Source: RPQJ01 sp963706535 | GTDB lineage: Bacteria > Pseudomonadota > Gammaproteobacteria > Steroidobacterales > Steroidobacteraceae | Length of the DNA: 64,000 nucleotides | Direction of reading: 5' to 3' | NCBI GenBank assembly: GCA_963706535.1 | Contig: CAVPMU010000013.1 | Span: 17,847-81,846, forward strand | Part shown: piece by piece, positions 34,075 to 43,387 of the stretch | Position numbering within the stretch: position 1 is the first letter of the stretch | Layout: each line of letters opens with the position of its first letter | Notes under the pieces: model-generated | Told to the model about the DNA's origin: nothing | The model's database searches: none | Seen by the model: the letters and a program-made list of their open reading frames with translations, nothing else | Translations under genes and position numbers: made by a program

Positions 34075-34838
34075 ACCTGCTCCGCGAACTGCTCGAGAGC
34101 CTGCGCGACTTCCTCGCGCACGCCGGAGCGATGGGGCGCTTCTTTGGCCGTCTGCTCATGCTTGTGCCGGGCGGTTTCACGCGTCCGCGGCTGCTCGTCG
34201 AGCAGGTCTACAACGCCGGTGCGCTCTCGCTCGTCATCGTCATGACCAGCGGGCTGTTCGTGGGCATGATCATGGGCCTGCAGGGCCACGACCTGCTGCA
34301 GCGCATCGGGTCCGAGGACTCGCTCGGCGTCGGTGCGGCGCTCACCATGCTCAGGGAACTCGGACCGGTGGTCACGGCGCTGCTGTTCGCCGGTCGCGCG
34401 GGCACCTCGCTCGCCTCGGAAATAGGGCTCATGCGCGCCACGGACCAGCTCTCGGCGCTGGAGATCATGGCGGTCGACCCCATGAAGCGGGTCGTGCTGC
34501 CGCGGTTCCTCGGCGGCGTGATCTCGATGCCTCTGCTCACCGCCATCTTCGTGATGGTGAGCATCTTCGGCGTGCAGCTCATCGGCGTGCAGTTCTTCGG
34601 CATCGACCAGGGCCAGTTCTGGTCCCAGATGCGCAGCGCCGTGGAACTCGACGACATCCGCGAAGGTCTCATCAAGGGCCTCGTGTTCGGCATCGCCTGC
34701 AGCCTGATCGCGGTGTTCGAAGGCTACAATGCCGAGCCCACCGCCGAAGGCGTGGGACGCGCCACGACCCGTACCGTCGTCACCTCCGCGGTGGCGACGC
34801 TGGTCCTCGACTACATCGTAACTGCCATCCTGCTCTGA
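34071..34838 (+). CDS. mlaE: inner-membrane permease MlaE
   Basis: 255 residues with about five membrane segments. EQVYNAGALSLVIVMTSGLF, GVGAALTMLRELGPVVTALL and RAGTSLASEIGLMRATDQL are hallmark MlaE motifs. It is the membrane part of the MlaFEDB complex. The start overlaps the mlaF stop. mlaD follows after 12 bases. Confidence 0.96.
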   Translation: MNLLRELLESLRDFLAHAGAMGRFFGRLLMLVPGGFTRPRLLVEQVYNAGALSLVIVMTSGLFVGMIMGLQGHDLLQRIGSEDSLGVGAALTMLRELGPVVTALLFAGRAGTSLASEIGLMRATDQLSALEIMAVDPMKRVVLPRFLGGVISMPLLTAIFVMVSIFGVQLIGVQFFGIDQGQFWSQMRSAVELDDIREGLIKGLVFGIACSLIAVFEGYNAEPTAEGVGRATTRTVVTSAVATLVLDYIVTAILL

Positions 34839-34850
34839 CCCGAGGCGACC

Positions 34851-35360
34851 ATGCGTCAGTCACGCGCCATCGACGTTTCCACCGGCCTGTTCGTGTTGCT
34901 CGGCCTCGCCGCGATCATCTTCCTGGTGACGCAGATATCGAATCGCGAGATCTCGCTGCGTTCGTCCGCCTCCTACCGCGTCGAAGCCCAGTTCGAGAAC
35001 ATCGGCGGCCTCAAGGTCGGCGCGCCGGTCTCGATGTCGGGCGTGAAGATCGGTCGCGTGGAGTCGATCAACTTCGACATGGACCTCTTCAAGGCCGTGG
35101 TCACGCTGCGCATCGACGGGCACTACGACAGGATCCCGAGCGACAGCGACGCGAGTGTTTTCACGGCGGGACTGCTCGGTGGCCAGTACATCGGCATTTC
35201 GCCCGGCGGTTCCGACGAATTCCTCAGAGACGGCAGCCAGATCGAGTTCGTGCAGGACGCCGTCGTGCTCGAGAACCTCATCAGCAAGTACCTCTTCAGC
35301 CAGGCGGGCAAGGGCTCCGAGTCCGGCTCGGAACCAGAGGCGCCTGCCCCACAGGAGTGA
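34851..35360 (+). CDS. mlaD: MCE-domain lipid carrier MlaD
   Basis: 169 residues. One N-terminal membrane helix (GLFVLLGLAAIIFLVTQI) precedes a single MCE domain with SYRVEAQFENIGGLKVGAPV, SMSGVKIGRV and GLLGGQYIGISPGG. MlaD forms the hexameric ring in the periplasm. Short C-terminal tail, acidic. Part of the mla operon. Confidence 0.95.
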   Translation: MRQSRAIDVSTGLFVLLGLAAIIFLVTQISNREISLRSSASYRVEAQFENIGGLKVGAPVSMSGVKIGRVESINFDMDLFKAVVTLRIDGHYDRIPSDSDASVFTAGLLGGQYIGISPGGSDEFLRDGSQIEFVQDAVVLENLISKYLFSQAGKGSESGSEPEAPAPQE

Positions 35361-35369
35361 TGCACAGAC

Positions 35370-36017
35370 ATGCGCCACATGCTTCTTTCGCTGGTCTTCT
35401 GCGCCTTTGCCGCGCTGCCGGCCGTCGCCGCCGACGCCCCGGCGTCGACACCGGGCCTCGGTCCCCAGCAGTTGATGGAGAAGGTCTCGCAGGACCTGCT
35501 GGTCGATCTCGAGGGCAACCGGGAAGCGCTGCGCAAGGACCCGGCACGGCTGCGCGCGCTGGTCGACAAGCACCTGCTGCCGCACTTCGACACCGACCAC
35601 GCCGCTCGACTGGTGCTCGGCAAGCACTGGCCCAAGGCCACGCCGGAGCAGCGCAAGCGCTTCGTCGACGCGTTCTATCAGTCGCTGATGGCGAACTACG
35701 GCGACGCGCTGCTCGAGTTCACCGACGACCGGGTGAAGTTCCTGCCGTTCCGCGGCGACCCGAACGCCAATTCCGCGACCGTGCGCACCGAGGTGAAGCG
35801 CAGCGACGGGACGGTGGTGCCCGTGAACTACAGCGTGCGACGCACGCCGAGCGGCTGGAAGGCCTGGGACGTGACCATCGAGGGCATCTCCTACGTCAAG
35901 AACTTCCGCACCGACTTCGGCGCGGAAATCGACCAGAAGGGCATCGACGCCGTCATCCAGCGACTCGAGGCGCAGAACCGCGCGCCGGTAAAGCAGGCCG
36001 CCGGCAAGGCGGGCTGA
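35370..36017 (+). CDS. mlaC: periplasmic lipid-binding protein MlaC
   Basis: 215 residues with a signal peptide (SLVFCAFAALPAVAA). The mature part carries LRALVDKHLLPHFDTDHAAR, VLGKHWPKATPEQRKRFVDAF and the late KNFRTDFGAEI, as in MlaC. It ferries phospholipid between MlaA and MlaFEDB. The start codon follows the mlaD stop by 9 bases. Confidence 0.95.
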   Translation: MRHMLLSLVFCAFAALPAVAADAPASTPGLGPQQLMEKVSQDLLVDLEGNREALRKDPARLRALVDKHLLPHFDTDHAARLVLGKHWPKATPEQRKRFVDAFYQSLMANYGDALLEFTDDRVKFLPFRGDPNANSATVRTEVKRSDGTVVPVNYSVRRTPSGWKAWDVTIEGISYVKNFRTDFGAEIDQKGIDAVIQRLEAQNRAPVKQAAGKAG

Positions 36018-36019
36018 AG

Positions 36020-36319
36020 GTGGAACGCTTCGCGATCGCCGCGGACGGTGACGGACGCCTGCAGGCGACCGGCGACCTGACGTTCACGACGGCCGCCGCG
36101 GCCCTGAACGATGGACTGCGGCTGCTGCAGCGCAATGGCACCTGGGTCGTCGACCTCTCGGCCGTCACCTCCGGCGACAGCGCCGGTGTCGCGGTGCTGG
36201 TGGAATGGATCGCCGCCGTGCGCAAGGCGGGCGGCAGCATCCGCTACGCGAACGTGCCGGCGCAGATGCGCGCGATCGCGAGGATCGCCGACCTCGAGGA
36301 CCTGCTGTTGTCGCGCTGA
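36020..36319 (+). CDS. mlaB: STAS-domain subunit MlaB
   Basis: 99 residues from a GTG at 36020, two bases after the mlaC stop. WVVDLSAVTSGDSAGVAVLV contains the conserved STAS helix start with Asp-Ser. MlaB stabilises MlaF and regulates the transporter. The gene position at the end of the operon matches E. coli. Confidence 0.88.
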   Translation: MERFAIAADGDGRLQATGDLTFTTAAAALNDGLRLLQRNGTWVVDLSAVTSGDSAGVAVLVEWIAAVRKAGGSIRYANVPAQMRAIARIADLEDLLLSR

Positions 36320-36337
36320 GCGCCGGCCTTCTGCCCG

Positions 36338-37087
36338 TCACTCTTCCCCGGGCAAATCCTCCTCGAAGGTCTCTTCATCCCACGCTTCCTCGGGCGGGTC
36401 CCCGTCGTAGACCAGGAACTGGCGGCGCTGCAGGTACGCGTCGCGCAGGAACGTGTACTTGTCGAACACGCGCTCCATGGCCGGCTCGAGCGACAGCAGG
36501 CCGGCGCGCTTGTCGACCGTATTGAGCGCCAGTGCAAACCAGCGCTCGTTGCCGTAGTCGTACCAGTAGTAAGGTTCGGCGTACCGGTTTGCATACGTGG
36601 ACGGCGCATCGCGCACGGTCGACGGCCCGAACAGCGGCAGCATCAGGTAGGGACCCGGCGGCACTCCCCAGCGGCCGAGCGTCTGGCCGAGATCCTCGTC
36701 GTGGTGTGGCAGCCCGGCGCCCGAGGCCACGTCGAACACGCCCGCCCAACCGAGGGTGGAATTGATCGTGAACCGCAGCGTGTCCTGTCCGGCGGCGACG
36801 ACCTTGCCCTGCAGCAGCTGGTTCACGATGGTCCAGGGATACGACAGGTTAGTGAAGAAGTTCCCGACCCCCGTCTGGAACCAACCGGGCGTGTGATTGC
36901 GGTACGCGCGGGCGACGGGCTTAAGTGCGGCCCGGTCCAGCGCATCGTTGAACCGGTAGACACCCCGGTTGACCGGCTCGATGGGATCGGCCCGGTTGCG
37001 CTCACCGGTGGTGGCGCAACCCGAGAGCAGCATCGCCAGCAGGACCGGCGCCGCAGCGCGGGCGGCGCGGGCGCTCATTCGACGCAT
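36338..37087 (-). CDS. mlaA: outer-membrane lipoprotein MlaA (VacJ)
   Basis: 249 residues. The signal peptide ends in the lipobox LLSGC. The mature protein carries DPIEPVNRGVYRFNDALDRA, NFFTNLSYPWTIVNQLLQG, LGWAGVFDVASGAGL and GVPPGPYLMLPLFGPST, all MlaA landmarks. It removes surface phospholipid and passes it to MlaC. Convergent with mlaB (gap 18 bases). The start at 37087 follows GGAG at a good distance; an internal ATG at 37078 is also possible. C-terminus acidic. Confidence 0.95.
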   Translation of the reverse strand: MRRMSARAARAAAPVLLAMLLSGCATTGERNRADPIEPVNRGVYRFNDALDRAALKPVARAYRNHTPGWFQTGVGNFFTNLSYPWTIVNQLLQGKVVAAGQDTLRFTINSTLGWAGVFDVASGAGLPHHDEDLGQTLGRWGVPPGPYLMLPLFGPSTVRDAPSTYANRYAEPYYWYDYGNERWFALALNTVDKRAGLLSLEPAMERVFDKYTFLRDAYLQRRQFLVYDGDPPEEAWDEETFEEDLPGEE

Positions 37088-37146
37088 CGTGATTCTCCAG
37101 CTCCGCGGTGTCCGGATCGCGGGAGGCACAATTCTACAGGCTCGTC

Positions 37147-38667
37147 CTACCGATTCGGTGCGGGATCGCGTCCGGTTGCCGGTTGCTGCATCCGGGCGCG
37201 TTCCTTGGGCATGGCCTCGCGCAGTTCCTGCAGCCGTGCCAGGAACCTGGCGCGCTGGACCGGGGTGACGCTCGGCACCGAGAGGGCCAGCTCGAGCTGG
37301 TTGATGGCGAGCGGCAGGTCGCCGCCCATGATGTGGTACTCGGCCATGTAGGAATAGGCGTCCGCGACGTCGCCGGCGGCGTTGGCCGCCAGCGCCGTGA
37401 CGCGAATCTGCTGCTGCGTGGGCACCACGTTGTTGAACAGGTCCAGCAGCACCTCGTGCGCCCGCTTGGGACGGTTGGCCTGCAGCAGGGCCTCGGCGTA
37501 CCGCAGCGTCACCGGCACGTTGCGCGGCGCGAGTTCGCGCGCGCGCTCGAGCGTCTCCAGCGAAGCCCGGGTGTTCCCGGTGGCGAGCTGCGCCTGGCCG
37601 AGCGCCGTGTGGAACTGCAGGACCTGCGGGTAGCTCGCGCGCAGCCGTTCGAAGGTGGGGATGGCGCCGGCCGCGTCCCCGCCCATCATCTGCGCGAGTG
37701 CCTTGCCGTAAACCTGGGCGACGGTCGCATCGGGCTCGTTGCCGGCCAGCGCGGCGTAGTACTGGCGCGGATCGGCGCTCGCCGGGGTCGTCAGCACGCG
37801 GATGCGCTCCTTCATCAGCGCATAGCTCATCGCGTCGCGCGCCTCGACCGGCGGGTACTGGGCGGCGCGTCCCTTCGACTCGGCGATGCGGGCACTGGTG
37901 ACCGGATGGGTGCGCAGCAGCTCCGGGACCATGTTGGGGCCGAGCTGCGTGCGCCGGCCCATGGTCTCGAAGAACGCGGGCATCGCGTTCGGATCGAAAC
38001 CGGCCGAGGCGAGCACGCCGATGCCGACCCGGTCGGCCTCGTACTCGTTCTCGCGGGTAAAGGTGATCTGGGCCTGTGCCGCGAGCCCCTGCGCGGCAGA
38101 GATCGCGCCCATGGTGGCGTCCCCGCTGCCGCCCGCCGCGGTGCCGACCAGGATGGCCGCCAGCATCGCCGCTGCGGAGACCAGGCTGGTGCGCGACTGC
38201 GCCTCGATGCTGCGCGCGATGTGCCGCTGGGTGACGTGGGCGACTTCGTGCGCCAGCACGCCGGCCAGCTCGCTTTCCGAGTTCGTCTCGAGCAGCAGCC
38301 CGGAGTGGATGCCGATGAAGCCGCCGGGCAGCGCGAAGGCGTTGATGGCGGGGTTGCCGACCAGGAAGAAGTTGAAGTTCCGGTTGCCGTCGTGGGCCTG
38401 GCTCGACAGGCGCAGGCCGAGCGACTGCAGGTACTCGGTGACCTCCGGGTCCTCGACGATGCCGCCCGATTCGCGCAGCCCCCGCATGACCATCCGCCCG
38501 ATGCGGTACTCGTCCTCGATGCTGAGCGTGGATTGCGCCGCCGCGCCCATTTCCGGCAACTGGTCGCGGGCTTCCTGGGCGAGTAGCGGCCCCGGCAGCG
38601 CGAGCCAACCGCTGAGCGCGAAGCCGGCGAGGAGGGCGAGGGCGTTGCTGGGCGTGGGCAGGTGCAT
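37147..38667 (-). CDS. BepA-like periplasmic M48 metalloprotease with TPR domain
   Basis: 506 residues. Signal peptide at the start (LLAGFALSGWLALPGPLLAQ). The zinc-protease motif LAHEVAHVTQRHIA is near residue 145, with the third ligand in NEYEADRVGIGVL near 207. The second half is a chain of tetratricopeptide helices. This is the BepA (YfgC) layout, a protease and chaperone for outer-membrane assembly. It lies about 60 bases upstream of mlaA on the same strand. Confidence 0.92.
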   Translation of the reverse strand: MHLPTPSNALALLAGFALSGWLALPGPLLAQEARDQLPEMGAAAQSTLSIEDEYRIGRMVMRGLRESGGIVEDPEVTEYLQSLGLRLSSQAHDGNRNFNFFLVGNPAINAFALPGGFIGIHSGLLLETNSESELAGVLAHEVAHVTQRHIARSIEAQSRTSLVSAAAMLAAILVGTAAGGSGDATMGAISAAQGLAAQAQITFTRENEYEADRVGIGVLASAGFDPNAMPAFFETMGRRTQLGPNMVPELLRTHPVTSARIAESKGRAAQYPPVEARDAMSYALMKERIRVLTTPASADPRQYYAALAGNEPDATVAQVYGKALAQMMGGDAAGAIPTFERLRASYPQVLQFHTALGQAQLATGNTRASLETLERARELAPRNVPVTLRYAEALLQANRPKRAHEVLLDLFNNVVPTQQQIRVTALAANAAGDVADAYSYMAEYHIMGGDLPLAINQLELALSVPSVTPVQRARFLARLQELREAMPKERARMQQPATGRDPAPNR

Positions 38668-38725
38668 GTGGCGATTGGACCGGGGCGTGGCGGCCGGGTT
38701 CCTTGCCCCCGGCCCCGTTGCGTGG

Positions 38726-40144
38726 CTAGAGCATCTCGGAGGCGAAATCGGCCAGCCGCGAGCGCTCGCCGCGCATCAAGGTGACGTGCCCGTAGTGCCG
38801 CCAGCCACGGAAGCGATTGACCACGTAGGTGAGCCCGCAGGTGGTCTCCGACAGGTAGGGTGTGTCGATCTGCGCGATGTTGCCGAGGCAGACGAGCTTG
38901 GTACCGGGGCCCGCGCGCGTCACGAGCGCCTTCATCTGCTTGGGCGTGAGGTTCTGCGCCTCGTCGAGGATGATGTAGCGGTTCAGGAAGGTGCGCCCGC
39001 GCATGAAGTTGAGCGAGCGGATCTTGATGCGGTTGCGCAGCAGGTCGTTGGTCGCGGCGCGGCCCCAGCTGCCGCCTTCCTGGCTCTGGGTGAGCACCTC
39101 GAGGTTGTCCATCAGTGCGCCCATCCAGGGCTCCATCTTTTCCTCCTCGGTGCCCGGCAGGAAGCCGATGTCCTCGCCGAGCGGGACGGTGACGCGCGTC
39201 ATGATGATCTCGTTGAACCGGTTGGTCTCGAGCGTCTGCGCGAGGCCGGCCGCGAGGGTCAGCAGCGTCTTGCCGGTGCCGGCGGGGCCGAGGATCGTGA
39301 CGAAGTCGATCTCCGGGTCGAGCAGCAGGTTGAGCGCGAAATTCTGCTCGCGATTGCGCGCCGAGATGCCCCACACGCCGTGGCGTTCCTTGCGGAAGTC
39401 GTGCACCACCTCGAGCACGGCGGCATCGCCCTCGACGCTGCGCACGATGGCTTCGAGCCCGTGCTCGCCGCCCTGGTGGACGAACTGGTTGGGCGCCCAG
39501 CCGGCGGCCGCCTTGCCGCGGATGCGATAGAACGAGCGGCCCTGCTCGTGCCAGGACTCGAGGTTGCGCCCGGCGCGGTCCCAGAAGTTCGCGGGCAGCT
39601 CCTCGATGCCGGTGTAGAGGAGGTCCGCGTCCTCGATGGTCTTGTCGCTGTAGTAGTCCTCGGCGTGCACGCCGATGATGGCGGCCTTGATGCGCAGGTT
39701 GATGTCCTTCGACACCAGCGTGACGCGCGCCTTCGGGTGCTCGCGCTGCAGCGCCACGGTGTGGGCCAGGATCGCGTTGTCGGCCCCGTGGCCGGGCAGG
39801 GTGGCCGGCAGGCCCGTGGTCATCTGCTTCGTCTGGAAGAAGAGCCGGCCCGTCGGCGACTTCTTGCCGCCGTTGACCACCTTGGCGGTCGGCAGCTCGA
39901 GACCGCGGTCGATGTCCTGCTTGGAGGAACCCGCCATCAGCTCGTCGAGGAAGCGGCTCACCTGCCGCACGTTGCGGGCGGCCTCCGACATGCCCTTCTT
40001 CCCGGCATCGAGCTCCTCGAGCACGATCATCGGGATGAAGATGTCGTGCTCCTCGAAGCGGAAGATGCACGTCGGGTCGTGCATCAGGACGTTGGTGTCG
40101 AGCAGGAAAATGCGGCGCTGGGCGGCCTTCTTCTTGGACGGCAA
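38726..40144 (-). CDS. PhoH2-like protein (PIN domain plus PhoH ATPase)
   Basis: 472 residues from a TTG at 40144 preceded by CGGAG. The N-terminal PIN domain starts RRIFLLDTNVLMHDPTCIF and keeps acidic residues (LDTN, EELDAG). The PhoH ATPase domain carries GPAGTGKTLL near 245 and DEAQNLTPKQ near 360. Proteins with this fusion unwind and cut RNA in vitro. No toxin partner gene is seen next to it. The TTG start is unusual but gives the normal family length. Confidence 0.9.
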   Translation of the reverse strand: MPSKKKAAQRRIFLLDTNVLMHDPTCIFRFEEHDIFIPMIVLEELDAGKKGMSEAARNVRQVSRFLDELMAGSSKQDIDRGLELPTAKVVNGGKKSPTGRLFFQTKQMTTGLPATLPGHGADNAILAHTVALQREHPKARVTLVSKDINLRIKAAIIGVHAEDYYSDKTIEDADLLYTGIEELPANFWDRAGRNLESWHEQGRSFYRIRGKAAAGWAPNQFVHQGGEHGLEAIVRSVEGDAAVLEVVHDFRKERHGVWGISARNREQNFALNLLLDPEIDFVTILGPAGTGKTLLTLAAGLAQTLETNRFNEIIMTRVTVPLGEDIGFLPGTEEEKMEPWMGALMDNLEVLTQSQEGGSWGRAATNDLLRNRIKIRSLNFMRGRTFLNRYIILDEAQNLTPKQMKALVTRAGPGTKLVCLGNIAQIDTPYLSETTCGLTYVVNRFRGWRHYGHVTLMRGERSRLADFASEML

Positions 40145-40182
40145 CGGCGGACTCCGGTGGACGGGGACGGGAGCGGCCGGGA

Positions 40183-40656
40183 TCAGAGCTCGCGGGCCGC
40201 GGCGAGGACTTCCTCGGCGTGGCCGTCGACCTTGACCTTGCGCCACTCCTGGCGCAGCACGCCCTTCGCGTCGAGCAGGAAGGTGCTGCGCTCGACGCCC
40301 AGGTACTTCCTGCCGTACATGCTCTTTTCCTTGATCACGTCGAAGACCTTGCAGGCGACCTCGTCCACGTCCGCGAGCAGTTCGAACGGGAACTCGAACT
40401 TCGCCTTGAACTTCCCGTGCGAGGCCAGCGTGTCGGGGGAGACACCCACGATCTCGGTCTTCGCCTTGCGGAACTCGGCGTACAGGTCGCGGAAGGCGAT
40501 GCCTTCCCTGGTGCAGCCCGAGGTGTTGTCGCGCGGGTAGAAGTAGACGACCAGCTTCCTGCCCGCGGCGTGAGCGGGCTTCCAGGGCTTGCCCGACGTC
40601 GAGGCGAGCGTGAATTCGGGAACGCGGCTGCCGATCGCAGCGATCTTGCTGGGCAT
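40183..40656 (-). CDS. bcp: thiol peroxidase, Bcp/PrxQ type
   Basis: 157 residues. VVYFYPRDNTSGCTREGIAF carries the peroxidatic cysteine; the second cysteine of the PrxQ pair at the +5 position is replaced (GCTREG, not GCTKEAC), so this may be a 1-Cys form. YGRKYLGVERSTFLLD fits. It reduces peroxides in the cytoplasm. The order gcvR-bcp beside dapA is conserved in gammaproteobacteria. It ends only 38 bases before the phoH2 start, so cotranscription is possible. Confidence 0.9.
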   Translation of the reverse strand: MPSKIAAIGSRVPEFTLASTSGKPWKPAHAAGRKLVVYFYPRDNTSGCTREGIAFRDLYAEFRKAKTEIVGVSPDTLASHGKFKAKFEFPFELLADVDEVACKVFDVIKEKSMYGRKYLGVERSTFLLDAKGVLRQEWRKVKVDGHAEEVLAAAREL

Positions 40657-40662
40657 GGGACC

Positions 40663-41193
40663 TCAGGCCTTCAGGGGTTCGAGGATCGCATCGAGGTTCA
40701 GGTGGTCGCACAGGTCCATGAATTCCTCGCGCAGGGCCGCGATGTGGATGCGCGTCGGGACGAGCACGACCATGTAGACGGAGAACATCGGTGCGCCGGT
40801 GTGCGCGGCGTTGTAGCTGCGCGTGGTGATGTCGCCGATGTCGATGCCGCGCGAGGAGAAGAACCCCGCCAGGGAGTGCAGGACGCCGGGCTGGTCGAGG
40901 CAGACCACGTCCACCGTGTAGGACACCATGTCCGTGCGCGGCGGCCGCTGCTCGGTGCGGCGGCTGGTGATCGTCAGGCCCGAGGATTCCGCCAGCTTCG
41001 CGAGCTCGCCCTCGAGCTTGGCGAGCGTGTGCCAGTTGCCGGCGACCAGCATGAGCGTCGCGAACTCGTTGCCGAGCGCGGTCATGCGGCTCTCGAGGAT
41101 GTTGCCGCCGCAGTCGACCACCACACGAGTCAGGTCGTAGACCAGGCCGGTGCGGTCATTACCAATGGCGGAAATCGCGATGAGTTGCTTCAT
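40663..41193 (-). CDS. gcvR: glycine cleavage regulator GcvR (ACT domains)
   Basis: 176 residues with two ACT-like domains: MKQLIAISAIGNDRTGLVYD, then VDVVCLDQPGVLHSLAGFF near 92. This is the GcvR layout. In E. coli it binds GcvA to repress gcvTHP. No gcv gene is in the window. It is divergent from dapA and just upstream of bcp, the usual context. The start at 41193 was chosen because it matches the conserved opening. Confidence 0.88.
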   Translation of the reverse strand: MKQLIAISAIGNDRTGLVYDLTRVVVDCGGNILESRMTALGNEFATLMLVAGNWHTLAKLEGELAKLAESSGLTITSRRTEQRPPRTDMVSYTVDVVCLDQPGVLHSLAGFFSSRGIDIGDITTRSYNAAHTGAPMFSVYMVVLVPTRIHIAALREEFMDLCDHLNLDAILEPLKA

Positions 41194-41304
41194 GGGGGCT
41201 ATGGCCGGGAAGTGTAGCGGGGCGCGGCCTTGCCGTACACGCGCATTTCTTGCACCGCAAGGCGATGCGTGAGTAGCATCGCGGGCTACAGTCGAGGGAA
41301 CAGA

Positions 41305-42186
41305 ATGTTCGAGGGCAGCATCCCGGCGCTCGTCACGCCCATGAAGGACGACGGCGCGATCGATATCGACGCCTGGGACGCCTTGCTCGACTTCCACGTG
41401 CGGGAGGGCACCGACGGAGTCGTCGTCGGCGGCACGACCGGCGAGTCGCCGACGCTGGTGCGCGCGGAGCTCGAGCAACTCGTGCGTCGCGCCAGGGCCC
41501 GGCTGGCCGGCCGGATGCCGGTGATCGCCGGCAGCGGCACCAACGGTACGGCGCACAGCATCGAGCTGTCGCGCGCCGCCGAGGCGGCCGGCGCCGATGC
41601 GCTGCTCGTCGTCGCGCCGTACTACAACAAGCCGACGCAGGAAGGGCTCTTCCGGCACTTCACCGCGATCGCGGACGCGGTCGGCGTCCCGCTGATCCTC
41701 TACAACGTCCCCGGCCGCACGGCCTGTGACCTGCTGCCGGAAACCATCGTGCGGCTCTCCCGGCACCCGCGCATCGCCGGCGTCAAGGAGGCCACGGGTG
41801 ACCTGTCACGGGCCGAGCCGATCCTGGCAGGCTCGCGGCCCGGCTTCGTGCTGCTGAGCGGCGACGATCCCACGGTCGCCCAGTTGATGCGGCACGGCTG
41901 CCGTGGCGTGATCTCGGTGACGGCGAACGTGGCGGCGCGCGCCATGCACGAACTGTGTGCGGCGGCGCTCGCGGGGCGCCACGACGAGGCCGCAGCGATC
42001 GATGCCCGCCTGGCCCCGCTGCACAAGGCGCTGTTCGTCGAGCCGAACCCGATTCCGGTCAAGTGGGCGCTGCAGCGCATGGGGCTGATCGGACCGGGAA
42101 TCCGCCTGCCGCTCACGCCGCTCGCCGAGTCGCTGCGACCCACGGTCGAATCCGCGCTGCGGTCGGCGGGAATTTCGCTGCCCTGA
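41305..42186 (+). CDS. dapA: 4-hydroxy-tetrahydrodipicolinate synthase
   Basis: 293 residues. GGTTGESPTL near 43, YYNKPTQEGLFRHF near 106, LYNVPGRTACDL near 132 with the catalytic tyrosine, and AGVKEATGDLSR with the Schiff-base lysine near 160 are DapA hallmarks. It condenses pyruvate and aspartate semialdehyde for lysine and diaminopimelate synthesis. Divergent from gcvR. Confidence 0.96.
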   Translation: MFEGSIPALVTPMKDDGAIDIDAWDALLDFHVREGTDGVVVGGTTGESPTLVRAELEQLVRRARARLAGRMPVIAGSGTNGTAHSIELSRAAEAAGADALLVVAPYYNKPTQEGLFRHFTAIADAVGVPLILYNVPGRTACDLLPETIVRLSRHPRIAGVKEATGDLSRAEPILAGSRPGFVLLSGDDPTVAQLMRHGCRGVISVTANVAARAMHELCAAALAGRHDEAAAIDARLAPLHKALFVEPNPIPVKWALQRMGLIGPGIRLPLTPLAESLRPTVESALRSAGISLP

Positions 42187-42243
42187 ACGCCTCGGGGCTT
42201 TCCCGCCCGGGGCCGACCGTGTAGGCTCTCGACCCCTTCCAGC

Positions 42244-42335
42244 GGAGAGGTGGCCGAGCGGTCGAAGGCGCTGGACTGGAATTCCAGTTACATCTTCACG
42301 GGTGTACGTGGGTTCGAATCCCACCCTCTCCGCCA
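42244..42335 (+). tRNA. tRNA-Ser (GGA anticodon)
   Basis: The 7-bp acceptor stem GGAGAGG/CCTCTCC closes the cloverleaf. The anticodon loop sits in CTGGACTGGAATTCCAG with GGA, reading TCC/TCT serine codons. The long variable arm (about 42285-42308) is the class II feature of serine tRNAs. GTTCGAATC forms the T loop. CCA is encoded. Confidence 0.96.
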
Positions 42336-42351
42336 CTCCCGCCCGGTGTCC

Positions 42352-43371
42352 ATGCGCGGCCCGATCCTCGCCCTGGTGATGCTCGTCCTTGCAGCCTGCG
42401 CGCGAGCGCCGCTGCCTGAGCGCTTCCAGGGCCCGACGATGGGCACCACCTACAGCGTGGTCGTGACGTCGTCGCCGCGCGAGGTCACGCGCGACTCGTT
42501 GCAGACGGTCATCGATGCGGTGCTCGCCGAGTCGAACCGCCACCTCTCGACGTACGATCCCGCTGCTGAACTGGCGCGGTTCAATGCCGCTGCCGGCACG
42601 GACCCTGTCCCGGTGTCGCAACCCCTGTTTGCAGTCCTGTCGATCGCACAGGAAGTGAGTGCCGCGACGAATGGTGCGTTCGACGTCACCGTGGGACCGC
42701 TGGTGCAGCGCTGGGGATTCGGCGGGGGTAGCGACACCGGCCCCGCGCCCGATGCGGCCGCGATCGCCGTTCTGCGCGAGTCGGTCGGCTACACGAAGCT
42801 GCAACTCGAGCCGGACGGGCCGTCGCTCAGGAAATCCATCGGATCCCTGCAGGTGGATGTCGGTGCCGTGGCCCCGGGCTGGGCCGTCGATGAAATCGCC
42901 CGCCGCTTCGAGGCGCTGGGCGTGGAGCACTACCTGGTGGAAATCGGCGGGGAAGTGCGCGGTCGCGGACTGAGTCCGGCCGGCCGACCCTGGCGCGTCG
43001 CGATCGAGGCCCCGCTCGCCGGCGAGCGGCGGCCATTCGCGCTCGTGGATCTCGACGGCATGGGCGTCTCGACCTCGGGGGACTACCGCGACTTCCGCAT
43101 CCTCGACGGCCGCAAGGTTTCGCACACCATCGATCCGAGGACCGGTGCGCCCGTGCAGCACACGCTGGCGTCGGTGTGTGTCGTGCATCCGTCGACCGCC
43201 CATGCGGACGCCTTTGCCACTGCGCTGATGGTGCTCGGGCCGGAGGAGGGCATGGCGCTCGCGCGTCGCCTCGGGCTCGCGGCACTCTTCATCGAGCGGG
43301 TCGGGCCGGACGGGGAACTGCGCGAACAGTCGACTCCGCAGTTCGAGCGCTTGCGACGGCCACTCGGCTGA
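42352..43371 (+). CDS. apbE: FAD:protein FMN transferase ApbE, lipoprotein form
   Basis: 339 residues. Lipoprotein signal with lipobox LVLAAC at the start. GPTMGTTYSVVV, the DVTVGPLVQRWGFGGG segment, DVGAVAPGWAVDEIA and HTIDPRTGAPVQ are ApbE motifs. The enzyme attaches FMN to periplasmic or membrane proteins such as Na+-NQR and RnfG. None of those targets is in the window. GAVAPG replaces the usual GAIAKG, a small change at a conserved lysine. Confidence 0.92.
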   Translation: MRGPILALVMLVLAACARAPLPERFQGPTMGTTYSVVVTSSPREVTRDSLQTVIDAVLAESNRHLSTYDPAAELARFNAAAGTDPVPVSQPLFAVLSIAQEVSAATNGAFDVTVGPLVQRWGFGGGSDTGPAPDAAAIAVLRESVGYTKLQLEPDGPSLRKSIGSLQVDVGAVAPGWAVDEIARRFEALGVEHYLVEIGGEVRGRGLSPAGRPWRVAIEAPLAGERRPFALVDLDGMGVSTSGDYRDFRILDGRKVSHTIDPRTGAPVQHTLASVCVVHPSTAHADAFATALMVLGPEEGMALARRLGLAALFIERVGPDGELREQSTPQFERLRRPLG

Positions 43372-43387
43372 AGGCTATCATCGCCGC